The notes under the pieces are model-generated. The model was not told the origin of the DNA and did not search any database. It saw nothing but the letters and a program-made list of their open reading frames with translations. Shown here piece after piece: positions 7,596 through 15,055 of a stretch of 15,462 nucleotides of DNA. The translations under genes and the position numbers were made by a program. The stretch is from Methanomassiliicoccaceae archaeon (GTDB taxonomy: Archaea > Thermoplasmatota > Thermoplasmata > Methanomassiliicoccales > Methanomethylophilaceae): the NCBI GenBank assembly GCA_009778265.1, contig WRKA01000175.1, positions 1 to 15,462 on the forward strand, written 5' to 3'. Position 1 is the first letter of the stretch. Each line of letters begins with the position of its first letter.

Positions 7596-7862
7596 ATGAA
7601 AAAATTCTTTGACCGCGGCAGATCGTATGAATCGGCATCGCTTGAAGAACGATACGGTCGCGATGATTTTTCATTCGCTGTGGTGTACGGCCGCCGACGC
7701 ATAGGAAAAACAAGCCTTATCACCGAATTCATAACCCGCGATAACAAGAAAGCGATATGGTTCACCGCTACCGAGTACCCAGACACCGTGAACCTGGAAA
7801 AATTCTCGAGAAGCGTATCATCGGTGTATCAGGACCTTTTCTACGGCGCCCTCATAAATTGA
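7596..7862 (+). pseudogene. truncated archaeal AAA-type ATPase (N-terminal fragment)
   Basis: The 88 residues resemble the N-terminus of the archaeal ATPase family (COG1672 / DUF234-associated type), whose full members have about 450 residues. The start MKKFFDRGRSYESASLEERY and the Walker A motif YGRRRIGKTSL (about 34-44) are typical, as is the later IWFTATE...NLEKFSRS. After about residue 80 the similarity stops and the frame ends at TGA 7860. No Walker B, sensor or C-terminal domain is found in any frame before mntA, so the rest has been deleted rather than frameshifted. GAGGT (7585-7589) is a good ribosome binding site, so a short peptide might still be made, but it could not be a working ATPase. 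It marks this interval as an accessory, turned-over locus. Confidence 0.8.
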
Positions 7863-7930
7863 TATCATCGTATCTTGTTTTTGTTGCGGGTATCGGGTCG
7901 CCCGGCACCGTGAAAGCACATAACAGACAG

Positions 7931-7939
7931 ATTTAAACA
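7931..7939 (+). promoter_or_regulatory. TATA box for mntA-hepT (leaderless)
   Basis: ATTTAAACA lies about 26 bases before ATG 7961. Transcription would start at or within a base or two of that ATG, giving a leaderless message. No ribosome binding sequence precedes the ATG, which is consistent with leaderless initiation. Confidence 0.6.
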
Positions 7940-7960
7940 ATATGCTACCAATATCAGCTT

Positions 7961-8269
7961 ATGTCCTCGGCCGCGAATAAAAGACTCACCATCGAAGAAT
8001 TGAGATCGATAGTAAGACCTGTGGCAGAGAAGTACGGTGTTGAAAAGATATATCTGTTCGGCTCTGTCGCGAGAGGCGACTATAACGATGACAGCGATTA
8101 TGATTTCTGCATCGAGAAAGGGAAGATACGAAGCATATTCACGTTCTCTGGATTCTTCAAACAGATGGAAGATGCGATCGGGCATGAAATTGATATAGTG
8201 ACCACAAAAGGCGTTCCACCCGAGATACTGAACGAAATAATGAAAGAAAGCGTGGTCGTTTATGGTTAA
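7961..8269 (+). CDS. mntA: MntA-type minimal nucleotidyltransferase antitoxin
   Basis: The 102-residue protein has the minimal nucleotidyltransferase fold. FGSVARGDYNDDSDYD contains the complete GSX10DXD signature (Gly34-Ser35, then Asp46 and Asp48), and IDIV supplies a third acidic residue, Asp78. In studied MntA/HepT pairs the enzyme transfers AMP from ATP to a tyrosine beside the HepT active site and thereby inactivates the toxin. All residues needed for this are visible. It is predicted to be soluble and cytoplasmic. Start ATG 7961 suits the TATA box at 7931-7939. Its TAA shares eight bases with the hepT start (ATGGTTAA, 8262-8269), so the pair is co-transcribed and probably translationally coupled. 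Other minimal nucleotidyltransferases exist, but the HEPN partner makes this assignment firm. Confidence 0.9.
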   Translation: MSSAANKRLTIEELRSIVRPVAEKYGVEKIYLFGSVARGDYNDDSDYDFCIEKGKIRSIFTFSGFFKQMEDAIGHEIDIVTTKGVPPEILNEIMKESVVVYG

Positions 8270-8624
8270 AAAAGCAATAAAGGACATTAACCGTCTGAAG
8301 GCCGTCCTGAAATACTGCGGTAAGATCGAAGAGGTTATGGACGAATACGGAGATGATATCGAGGATTTTATGGCGAATCCCAGATATCAGGACCTTTGCT
8401 GCTTTTACACGCAACAGATTGGCGAGAACACAAAGAACCTATCTAAAGAAATAACAAAAAAATACCCTGAGATAAATTGGGACGATATCAGAGAAACGAG
8501 GAACGATATCGCTCACATCTACGAATGGATTGATCTTGATATGATATGGGGTGCGATCACGGAGGACATTCCGATATTGAAAAGAACGTGTGAGAAGATC
8601 CTTAAATATATTGATACGTCCTGA
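8262..8624 (+). CDS. hepT: HepT-type HEPN ribonuclease toxin
   Basis: The 120-residue, all-helical protein belongs to the HEPN/HepT family (formerly DUF86). RNDIAHIY at 80-87 is the RX4HXY active-site motif: Arg80 and His85 form the predicted RNase site of the dimer, and Tyr87 is the residue modified by MntA in characterised systems. The motif is intact, so the toxin is probably functional. It lies directly downstream of its antitoxin with an eight-base overlap, the usual order for this pair. The ribosome binding site is weak, which favours translation coupled to mntA. Its targets in this organism are unknown; tRNA cleavage has been shown for some family members. The TGA lies inside the stem of a hairpin at 8620-8647. 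Confidence 0.9.
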   Translation: MVKKAIKDINRLKAVLKYCGKIEEVMDEYGDDIEDFMANPRYQDLCCFYTQQIGENTKNLSKEITKKYPEINWDDIRETRNDIAHIYEWIDLDMIWGAITEDIPILKRTCEKILKYIDTS

Positions 8625-8647
8625 CCGGATACTGTTTCCCGGTCAGG
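8620..8647 (+). terminator. hairpin at the end of hepT
   Basis: CCTGACCGG (8620-8628) is perfectly complementary to CCGGTCAGG (8639-8647), giving a 9-bp stem with a 10-base loop. The hepT stop codon (8622-8624) is inside the left arm. There is no T run after it, so it is not a textbook intrinsic terminator; it may instead stabilise the 3' end of the toxin message or aid termination. Confidence 0.55.
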
Positions 8648-8681
8648 TGTTAACATCCGCGCCCGGCCGAGGAGGATCGCT

Positions 8682-8780
8682 ATGCGCCTGTTTTCTGCCG
8701 AATGTGCCAAGTTATCTCCGTCAGCGATAACAGACCGAATTCTGGTTTATTTTAATATAATCAAAGAGATTAACCCTTAG
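8682..8780 (+). CDS. possible 32-codon ORF ending in TAG, in frame with ppx
   Basis: ATG 8682 is preceded by GAGGAGG (8670-8676) at ideal spacing, one of the strongest ribosome binding sites in the window. The frame encodes MRLFSAECAKLSPSAITDRI and twelve more residues, then stops at TAG (8778-8780), which directly abuts and is in frame with the ppx ATG at 8781. I recognise no family. A TTAAATATA element at 8602-8610 could drive it. It may be an upstream peptide, a chance ORF or, if TAG is decoded as pyrrolysine here, an N-terminal extension of Ppx. The ppx TATA box lies inside it, so ppx does not need it. Confidence 0.25.
   Translation: MRLFSAECAKLSPSAITDRILVYFNIIKEINP
8751..8760 (+). promoter_or_regulatory. 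TATA box for ppx-ppk (leaderless)
   Basis: TTTAATATAA is centred about 26 bases before ATG 8781, so the predicted transcription start coincides with the ppx start codon. No ribosome binding sequence precedes that ATG (AACCCTTAG), consistent with a leaderless message for the polyphosphate operon. Confidence 0.65.
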
Positions 8781-9695
8781 ATGAATTACGCGGTCATAGA
8801 TCTAGGATCGAACACCATCCATCTTTTGATATTCGAGGTCGGCGAGAACGGCGATATCTCCAAAATGCTTAGTGAAAAGGAAGTTGCCGGCCTTGCCGGT
8901 CATGTTGAGAACGGGGCGCTGAGCGACGAAGGCATTCAGAAGGCGTGCGACATCCTGAACAAACTGAAGATGATCGCTTTCGGGCTGGTCGATCCGATGA
9001 ACGTACGCGTCTTCGCGACCGCTTCGCTCAGGAACATAACGAACAGAGATGAAGCGGTCCGTATAATTACCGAACGGACGTCGCTGATGCCTGAGATACT
9101 GGAAGGTAATGATGAAGCTCTTTTAGGATTCGCGGGCGCTTCGCAGACGGTGGACATGGATGACGGACTGATGATAGACATAGGCGGGGCGAGCACGGAA
9201 CTCGTCAGATTCAGGAACGGAAAAGCGGAGTATCAGGCCAGCATGCCCGTCGGATGTTTGAGTTTGTACATGAACTGCGTCCGGGAATCCGTTCCGGAGG
9301 CTCACGAGAGGGCCATTATCGAACAGATCGTGATCGAAGAACTGCTGAAGATCGGTTGGATCGGCGATATGAAGTGTAAAAAACTCGTCGGCATCGGAGG
9401 GACCGTAAGAGCGTTGCTGAAGATCTCCCGAGAATTGGATTATGTGAAAGAGGACAGTAACGAGATGGAGACATCTCACGTCAAAGAGATATTAAAAATG
9501 ATGCGCGACCACGAGGACAGCGATATCTATCACGTGATATACCGAACCGTACCGGAACGCGCACTGACGATATTCCCGGGACTTATGATACTGAGTACGG
9601 TGATAAAACAATTCGGATGCGAATCGATAACGGTAAGCGGGTCCGGCATACGCGACGGATATCTGATAAGGAGAGTGCTGAAGAGAGATGACTGA
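8781..9695 (+). CDS. ppx: exopolyphosphatase, Ppx/GppA family (short form)
   Basis: Ppx removes terminal phosphates from polyphosphate; some relatives hydrolyse pppGpp. The 304 residues contain only the two ASKHA-fold ATPase-like domains and lack the C-terminal HD-like domain of the 500-residue E. coli enzyme, as in other short archaeal and bacterial members. AVIDLGSNTIHLLIFEV (4-20) is phosphate motif 1. LEGNDEALLGFAG (107-119) includes the expected catalytic Glu112. DIGGASTELV (133-142) and GIGGTVRAL are the remaining phosphate-binding motifs, with the usual SGSGIRDGYL near the C-terminus. It is probably leaderless from ATG 8781. It overlaps ppk by eight bases (ATGACTGA, 9688-9695), so the synthesising and degrading enzymes are made together. 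The pairing with ppk favours polyphosphate over pppGpp as substrate. Confidence 0.93.
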   Translation: MNYAVIDLGSNTIHLLIFEVGENGDISKMLSEKEVAGLAGHVENGALSDEGIQKACDILNKLKMIAFGLVDPMNVRVFATASLRNITNRDEAVRIITERTSLMPEILEGNDEALLGFAGASQTVDMDDGLMIDIGGASTELVRFRNGKAEYQASMPVGCLSLYMNCVRESVPEAHERAIIEQIVIEELLKIGWIGDMKCKKLVGIGGTVRALLKISRELDYVKEDSNEMETSHVKEILKMMRDHEDSDIYHVIYRTVPERALTIFPGLMILSTVIKQFGCESITVSGSGIRDGYLIRRVLKRDD

Positions 9696-11835
9696 GTTCT
9701 CGTCGATAGGTGCGGGCATAAGGGAGTGTATGCAGAATCGTGAGCTGTCATGGCTGAAGTTCAACGAACGCGTTCTGGAGGAATCCAACTTTCCGGATAA
9801 CCCTCCGCTGGAGAAACTGAAATTCATTTCGATATTCTGCAGCAATCTTGACGAATTCTTCATGATACGTGTCGGAAGCTTAACGGATTACATGATGTAC
9901 GCGCCCGAATACACGGACAATAAAACGGGACTCACGGCGGAAGGGCAGCTGAAGGACATCTTCTCAAGAGTTTCGATACTTTACGGTCTTGTTGAAAAAT
10001 ATTTCATCGCGGTGACGGAGGAACTGAAAAAGAACGGGATCCATCATATGAAAGTGGACGATCTGGATACCGATGATATGGAATTCCTTGAGGGACGCTT
10101 CGAACGTGAAATAATGCCTCTTCTTTCTCCCCAGGTCATCGACAACAGACATCCGTTCCCTCACATAAACAACAAATGGATGCATATCGGTGTGAGGATA
10201 AAGAAAAAAGAAAAGTTACTTTTCGGGCTTATCGCCGTTCCTAAGATACTGGAACGCGTCATATTCCTGGATAACGGAAAAAGATTCGTTCTTCTCGAGG
10301 ACGTGATAAGACATTTCGCGCATATCGTCTTCCGCCCCTACGAGATCGTCGACCGTACCGTTCTGACGGTGACGAGAAATGCGGACATCAATACCGAGGA
10401 TCATGACGAAGATGTGGACTACAGGGTGTTCATGCAGGCATTGGTCAAAAAAAGACAGCGTCTGACCCCGGTAAGGTTGGAATTCCAGTTCGGCGTCGGC
10501 AGAGAATTCAAAGAATTCTTTATGAATAAGCTCGATCTGAAAGAGGATCAGGTCTTTGTTACTTCCGCGCCGCTCGATCTCTCGTACTCCTTCGGTCTGG
10601 AAGGAAAACTTAATCCCGAGGCTTCGGAAGGTCTTGCGAGACCTTCCCACACACCGGCGGAAACATACACGCAGGAAATGAAGGCCGATATTATGAAACA
10701 GGTGCAGAGGAAGGATGTTCTGCTCTCATACCCGTTCGAAAGTATGTCCCCCTTCGTGGAGATGATACGGAAAGCGGCGGAGGACCCCGCCGTGATGTCG
10801 ATAAAGATCACATTATACAGACTGGACAGCCAATCCAGACTTGCCGAGTCTCTGATACGCGCGGCGGAGAACGGAAAGGAGATAGTCGTTCTGATGGAAC
10901 TGAGAGCAAGATTCGACGAGAACAACAACATAGAATGGTCGAAACGTTTGGAAGAGGCCGGTTGTCACGTCATGTACGGCCTCCCCGGCTACAAGGTTCA
11001 TTCGAAGATATGTCTGATCACCCGGAAGGACGGAGGTAAGATACAGTACGTGACGCAGATCGGTACCGGTAATTACAACGAAAAGACGTCGAAACTGTAT
11101 ACCGACCTTTCTCTGATAACCGCGGATCAGAATATCGGGCGCGACGCGCAGGTGCTTTTCAACAACCTTCTGATAGCCAACACCGACGGAACATACGAGC
11201 GGCTGTGGGTCGCGCCGAACAGTTTCAAGAACAATTTCATGGACCTCCTGGAAAAGGAGATAGAAAAGGGAGATAAGGGAAGGGTTATAATAAAATGCAA
11301 TTCGCTGACCGACAAGGAAGTGATACTGAAACTGATCGAGGCGTCGCGGAATGGTGTTAAGGTATCGATGATAGTTCGCGGCATCTGCTGTCTGATGCCC
11401 GGCATCCCGGGATTCACCGACAATATATCCGTGATAAGCATCGTCGGACGGTTCTTGGAACATTCCAGGATATTCTGTTTCGGCGAAGGCGACGAAAAGA
11501 AGATGTTCTTCGCCTCCGCCGATCTGATGACCAGGAATACGGAAAGGAGGGTGGAGATCGGATGTCCTGTGTACGACGAGGATCATAAAAAAGAGATAAG
11601 CGGGATGCTGGATATCATGCTGTCCGATAATGTCAAAGCATGGGAGAAGTCCCCCGACGGCAGTTATACGCTCAGACATCCCTCGTCTCCGGGGAACAGA
11701 GTGAATTCACAGGAGACATTCGTTGAAAGGGCGAGGAAGCGCGCGGAAGAACTTCCCTCCGCCAAGGAAAGGACAGCGGAACGGGGCGGAGGATTCGGCG
11801 CGGGGATGATCGCTTTCTTTTCCAAGCGCTCATGA
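9688..11835 (+). CDS. ppk: polyphosphate kinase 1
   Basis: Ppk1 reversibly polymerises the gamma phosphate of ATP into polyphosphate. The 715 residues show the four-domain plan: the N-terminal helical domain opens with NRELSWLKFNERVLEE (17-32), the head domain covers about 125-320, and two phospholipase-D-like catalytic domains follow. YKVHSKICL contains His438, matching the autophosphorylated His435 of E. coli, and LEHSRIF contains His592. RLDSQSRL, ELRARFDE and QIGTGNYNEKTS are further family motifs. The last 45 residues are basic and charged and look disordered. ATG 9688 is used because it overlaps the ppx stop; ATG 9730 (MQNREL) is an alternative. The gene is followed by a T-rich tract and convergent Sel1 genes. 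Confidence 0.97.
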   Translation: MTEFSSIGAGIRECMQNRELSWLKFNERVLEESNFPDNPPLEKLKFISIFCSNLDEFFMIRVGSLTDYMMYAPEYTDNKTGLTAEGQLKDIFSRVSILYGLVEKYFIAVTEELKKNGIHHMKVDDLDTDDMEFLEGRFEREIMPLLSPQVIDNRHPFPHINNKWMHIGVRIKKKEKLLFGLIAVPKILERVIFLDNGKRFVLLEDVIRHFAHIVFRPYEIVDRTVLTVTRNADINTEDHDEDVDYRVFMQALVKKRQRLTPVRLEFQFGVGREFKEFFMNKLDLKEDQVFVTSAPLDLSYSFGLEGKLNPEASEGLARPSHTPAETYTQEMKADIMKQVQRKDVLLSYPFESMSPFVEMIRKAAEDPAVMSIKITLYRLDSQSRLAESLIRAAENGKEIVVLMELRARFDENNNIEWSKRLEEAGCHVMYGLPGYKVHSKICLITRKDGGKIQYVTQIGTGNYNEKTSKLYTDLSLITADQNIGRDAQVLFNNLLIANTDGTYERLWVAPNSFKNNFMDLLEKEIEKGDKGRVIIKCNSLTDKEVILKLIEASRNGVKVSMIVRGICCLMPGIPGFTDNISVISIVGRFLEHSRIFCFGEGDEKKMFFASADLMTRNTERRVEIGCPVYDEDHKKEISGMLDIMLSDNVKAWEKSPDGSYTLRHPSSPGNRVNSQETFVERARKRAEELPSAKERTAERGGGFGAGMIAFFSKRS

Positions 11836-11858
11836 CCTTTTCCCATCCTTTTTTGTTC
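11836..11858 (+). terminator. T-rich terminator after ppk
   Basis: The ppk stop is followed by CCTTTTCCCATCCTTTTTTG, with runs of four T (11838-11841) and six T (11849-11854). Archaeal RNA polymerase commonly terminates at such T tracts without a hairpin. The rest of the interval up to the convergent Sel1 gene (11859-11976) shows no gene. Confidence 0.5.
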
Positions 11859-11976
11859 CTGGACGCCGGCCTTTCCGTCCTTATGTTCTCATTTGTGAAT
11901 GATGGCTGCGAAACGCACCCCGGCATCCCGATCGCGTTCCGTTGCGCTCAGCCCCCGCCGATCTTGTAACACGATC

Positions 11977-13476
11977 TTAGGTGCGGATATCGTTCAGCGC
12001 GTCCTTCGCATCCTCGTATCCCTGTTCCGCCGCCGTTTTGAAAAGTTCGGCCGCCTTCCCTTTGTCGCGGCCCACTCCGTGACCTTCCGCGTAACATACG
12101 CCGAGGTTGAACTGCGACGCCGCATCTCCCGTCTCGGCGGCCATCGACCACCATTCGGCCGCTTTCGCGTAGTTCTTCGTAACGCCTGAGCCTTCAAAAT
12201 ACAGGGCGCCTATCCTGCACATCCCGAACGCGTTGCCGCCGGCGGCCGATCTTGTGTACCAGTACATCGCCCTTTCCGGGTCCCTGGGCTGACCTCCTAT
12301 TCCCTCTTCATAGTACGAACCCACTGCGCTCTGCGCGTTCGCATCACCCTGTTCCGCCGCCTTTTTGTAAAGGGCGAACGACCTTCCGAGGTCCCTGGGA
12401 ACGCCGTTCCCGTTGTGATAATGGTCCGCAAGTCTCGCCTGCGCCCTCGTGTCGCCCTGTTCCGCCGCCTTTTCAAGCCAGAATATCGCTTTTCCGAGGT
12501 CTTGAGGGACACCGTTCCCCTCTCCGTAACATGTTCCGAGTTCGTATTGTGCGCCGGCGTGTCCCTGTTCCGCCGCCTTCCCGAACAGTTCGGCGGCCTT
12601 TTTCTTATCCTGGGGAACCCCCGCCCCGATGTTGAAACAATGACCGAGCGCATATTGCGCATCCGCATACCCTCTCAATGCGCTTTTTTTGAACAGTTCG
12701 GCCGCTTTTGCCTGGTCCTGCGGGACCCCGTCCCCGTAAAAATAGGCGGCGCCGAGGTCGTATTCCTTTTTCGGGTCCGTATATCTTTCTTTCCGTTCCT
12801 GCTCGACGGCCTCCTTCTTCTCACCCTCCCCGATCACGTCCTTTTCCGAATAACGGGATGCGGGGCCGTCGGATACCGCTTTATTTCTTATCGACCGCAG
12901 CATCTCCCTCGCTTTCTCGTTCCCGCCGTCCGCCGCTCTCTGATACCACTCCTCCGCTTTTGCCGGGTCCCGGGGGATGCCTTCCCCGTAATAGAAACAG
13001 TCTCCCAGACGGAACTGCGACGCCGCATGTCCCTGTTCCGCACCTTTCCTGTACAGCTCTATCGCTTTTTTCCGATCCTCCGGAACACCGCGGCCGGTGA
13101 AATACTGCTGACCGAGGTTGAATTGCGCTATCGTATCGCCGTTCGCGGCCGCCTTCGTCCACCATTCGGCCGCTTTTGCGAGGTCCTTCGGAACGCCGTC
13201 GCCGTTGCAGTAGCAGTCCCCGAGACATGACTGCGCCCCCGTATGTCCCTGCCTCGCCGCTTTTATGAAGAATTCCGTCGATCTGCCGAGGTCCCTCGGC
13301 GCCCTTATCCCCTCATAGTAAAGAAGCCCGAGTTCGTATTGCGCGCCGGCGTGCCCCTGTTCCGCCGCCTTTTCGAAGGATCCGAACATCTTCTCCGTAT
13401 CTTCTTCCGTCGGATACTCCGAATACTTCTTTCCCGCCCGGTAGCTCTCTTCCGCGTTCCTTCCGAACAGTCCCAT
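11977..13476 (-). CDS. Sel1-repeat protein, 11 repeats in two blocks
   Basis: This 499-residue protein is built almost wholly of Sel1-like repeats of 36 residues (pattern AQYxLGxxYxxGxGVPxDxxKAxEWxxKAAxQG). Four repeats cover about 45-188, then a charged linker of about 50 residues, then seven repeats from about 238 to the end. Such alpha/alpha solenoids scaffold protein complexes and have no enzymatic activity of their own. No signal peptide or membrane segment is seen, so a cytoplasmic protein is expected. Two ATGs are close together: 13482 (MTMGLF) and 13476 (MGLF). I prefer 13476 because of the spacing to the G-rich ribosome binding site and because MGLF also begins the small gene at 14733. 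It is the last gene of a leftward operon, 25 bases after the other Sel1 gene, and converges on ppk. Confidence 0.93.
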   Translation of the reverse strand: MGLFGRNAEESYRAGKKYSEYPTEEDTEKMFGSFEKAAEQGHAGAQYELGLLYYEGIRAPRDLGRSTEFFIKAARQGHTGAQSCLGDCYCNGDGVPKDLAKAAEWWTKAAANGDTIAQFNLGQQYFTGRGVPEDRKKAIELYRKGAEQGHAASQFRLGDCFYYGEGIPRDPAKAEEWYQRAADGGNEKAREMLRSIRNKAVSDGPASRYSEKDVIGEGEKKEAVEQERKERYTDPKKEYDLGAAYFYGDGVPQDQAKAAELFKKSALRGYADAQYALGHCFNIGAGVPQDKKKAAELFGKAAEQGHAGAQYELGTCYGEGNGVPQDLGKAIFWLEKAAEQGDTRAQARLADHYHNGNGVPRDLGRSFALYKKAAEQGDANAQSAVGSYYEEGIGGQPRDPERAMYWYTRSAAGGNAFGMCRIGALYFEGSGVTKNYAKAAEWWSMAAETGDAASQFNLGVCYAEGHGVGRDKGKAAELFKTAAEQGYEDAKDALNDIRT

Positions 13477-13501
13477 TGTCATTCCCCCCTCGTTCGCGTG
13501 T

Positions 13502-14368
13502 TCAAATAAGTTTGTGATGCTTCAGAAGGGCCAGATTCATCTTGGAGAATTCATCGCCCTGCCTCGCCGCCTTCGTGAACCATTTCTTCGCTTTTTTATA
13601 ATCCTGTGCCACACCGTCGCCGTTCGCATAGCACAGCCCCAATCCGTACTGCCCTCCCATGTGACCCTGCGACGCCGCCTTCTCATACCATTCGAATGCT
13701 TTCACTTCGTCCTTCGGAGCACCTTCCCCGTTCATGTAACAAAAAGCGAGATAACATTGTGCCGATGCGTGACCCTGCGACGCCGCCTTCGCATACCACG
13801 AGACCGCCTTGGCTCTGCTGTCCATCATCCCGCTGACCTTCGCGTAGCAGAGACCGAGAGCATATTGCGCATCCGCGTTGCCGCTCTCCGCATATCCTTC
13901 GAAGAGTTCGATCGCCCTCTGATAATCTATCATCCTTCCGCCGCCTGCCGGTGAAGCATTGGATCTCGTGATGACGTCTTCTTTTTCCAATGCTCTTTTG
14001 TAAAGTTCTTTCGCTTTTTCGATGTCCCGGGGAACGCCGTTGCCGCTCTCGTAGCATTCACCCAAAGCATACAGTGCCCTCGCATTACCTTGTGATGCCG
14101 CCTTGCTGTACCATTCGGCCGCTTTTTTTTCGTCCTTCGAGGCGCCGTTCCCCTTCATATAGCAATTCCCGAGACAGTACTGCGCGTCCGTATGTCCCTT
14201 TTCCGCCGCTTTTTCGTAAAGATCCTTCGCATACGGAGGCTCTGCAGGCACGCCGAATCCGTTCTCGTAGCACACTCCCAGTCCGTATTCCCCCGATACC
14301 TCTCCTTTCTCCATCGCTTTAGAGAATAATGCGGCCATCTTTTTGAATGCCCTGTCCGTGTTCGTCAT
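13502..14368 (-). CDS. Sel1-repeat protein, about six repeats
   Basis: The 288-residue protein carries three Sel1 repeats at about 24-130, a short linker (131-147), and three more at about 165-272. Typical units are TDAQYCLGNCYMKGNGASKD and ASAQCYLAFCYMNGEGAPKD, each followed by KAxEWYxKAASQG. The repeats are rich in cysteine at the G(N/E/L)CY position. It has no leader or membrane segment and probably acts as a cytoplasmic scaffold. GAGGG and GGAAGG lie shortly before ATG 14368. It sits between the 111-residue small gene (29-base gap) and the larger Sel1 gene in one leftward operon. The split into two blocks around a linker mirrors its larger neighbour, so the two may be paralogues. Confidence 0.93.
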   Translation of the reverse strand: MTNTDRAFKKMAALFSKAMEKGEVSGEYGLGVCYENGFGVPAEPPYAKDLYEKAAEKGHTDAQYCLGNCYMKGNGASKDEKKAAEWYSKAASQGNARALYALGECYESGNGVPRDIEKAKELYKRALEKEDVITRSNASPAGGGRMIDYQRAIELFEGYAESGNADAQYALGLCYAKVSGMMDSRAKAVSWYAKAASQGHASAQCYLAFCYMNGEGAPKDEVKAFEWYEKAASQGHMGGQYGLGLCYANGDGVAQDYKKAKKWFTKAARQGDEFSKMNLALLKHHKLI

Positions 14369-14397
14369 GAACCTTCCCTCTTATCACGAACCATGGG

Positions 14398-14733
14398 TCA
14401 CACCGTTCCCGGTCCGCCGCCGTTTCTTTCTATATATCCGTTCATCTCATTCGTAAGCGATATCAATTCGTCTGTCAGGCCGTTCCCGGCGGCTATGTTC
14501 TCCGCGTCCGCTCCTTCGCCTCCGTAGATCGTTCTGATCACGTGGTTGATCCTTATCATGAGCGTCTCGCATCTTTTCACCATATCGTTCCCCTCGGCTA
14601 CCGGGGCCGCTTCCCCGGCCGCCATTCTTTTAACGATACCGGCGGCATTCGATGCGTCATTCATCTTTTCCTTCCACGCTGCGACCGCGTTCTTGGTGCC
14701 TCCGCCTTCCTCCTTTTTTCTGAACAGCCCCAT
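14398..14733 (-). CDS. small protein of unknown function in the Sel1 operon
   Basis: I recognise no family. The 111 residues begin MGLFRKKEEGGG, with a short hydrophobic-basic tip followed by a glycine-rich charged stretch. The rest is mostly helical: AVAAWKEKMNDASNAAGIVK (about 16-35), NDMVKRCETLMIRINHVIRT (about 49-68) and ELISLTNEMNGYIE (about 89-102). No membrane segment or metal motif is visible. The frame extends upstream to 14808, but AAGGAGGGTGAAA directly before ATG 14733 decides the start. The N-terminal MGLF followed by basic residues is shared with the larger Sel1 protein (MGLFGRN), including much of the DNA, which suggests a common localisation or interaction tag, or a duplicated translation start. 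It is co-directional with genes on both sides at 19- and 29-base gaps. Confidence 0.8.
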   Translation of the reverse strand: MGLFRKKEEGGGTKNAVAAWKEKMNDASNAAGIVKRMAAGEAAPVAEGNDMVKRCETLMIRINHVIRTIYGGEGADAENIAAGNGLTDELISLTNEMNGYIERNGGGPGTV

Positions 14734-14752
14734 TTTCACCCTCCTTTTGCCC

Positions 14753-15055
14753 CTACCCGGGCGGCCCTCCTTCCGGCCCCTGATCTTTGATGCCGTGTCC
14801 TTCAGCAAATTTTTTAACTGCGTCCGCAGACCCGAGCGGCTTTTCCATATCGGGTCCGCCTTCTTTCTTCGTCGCCGTCATACGGTCCGGAGTGTTCATC
14901 GCCGTCCGCGTGAACGTCTGTACCTTCGCCGTACTTTCCGTTGCCGACATGCGGCGCCCTTCTTCCGCCGGGCCCGCATTATAACGGGTCATATCGTCCG
15001 GCGGTTCCGCGGTGTTCGCATCCCTGATCCAGGGATCCGGGATGTCACCTTCCAT
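14753..15055 (-). CDS. small hydrophilic, probably disordered protein (TAG stop)
   Basis: This predicted 100-residue protein is rich in Gly, Pro, Ala, Asp, Glu and Lys, with no hydrophobic core segment, so it is probably disordered. I recognise no family. Support comes from AAAGGGAG before ATG 15055, gene-like third-position GC, and close spacing to the next gene (19 bases). The stop is TAG, unlike every firm gene in the window. If TAG were read through, the frame would continue for 31 codons to a TGA near 14657, overlapping the 111-residue gene. DANTA near residue 12 also occurs, with the DNA around it, in the small upstream ORF at 15082-15189. A chance ORF cannot be excluded. Confidence 0.55.
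   Translation of the reverse strand: MEGDIPDPWIRDANTAEPPDDMTRYNAGPAEEGRRMSATESTAKVQTFTRTAMNTPDRMTATKKEGGPDMEKPLGSADAVKKFAEGHGIKDQGPEGGPPG

Noticed and set aside
10813..11679. A 288-codon minus-strand frame opposite ppk
   Set aside because: It is antisense to intact ppk and has no motif or promoter.
11899..14322. Several rightward open frames across the Sel1 region
   Set aside because: They are antisense to the Sel1 repeats, are rich in Arg, Pro and Phe, and repeat with the same period as the Sel1 units.
11977..14368. DNA repeats across the Sel1 genes as a mobile element or satellite
   Set aside because: The periodicity is explained by the 36-residue protein repeats; there are no terminal inverted repeats or transposase.
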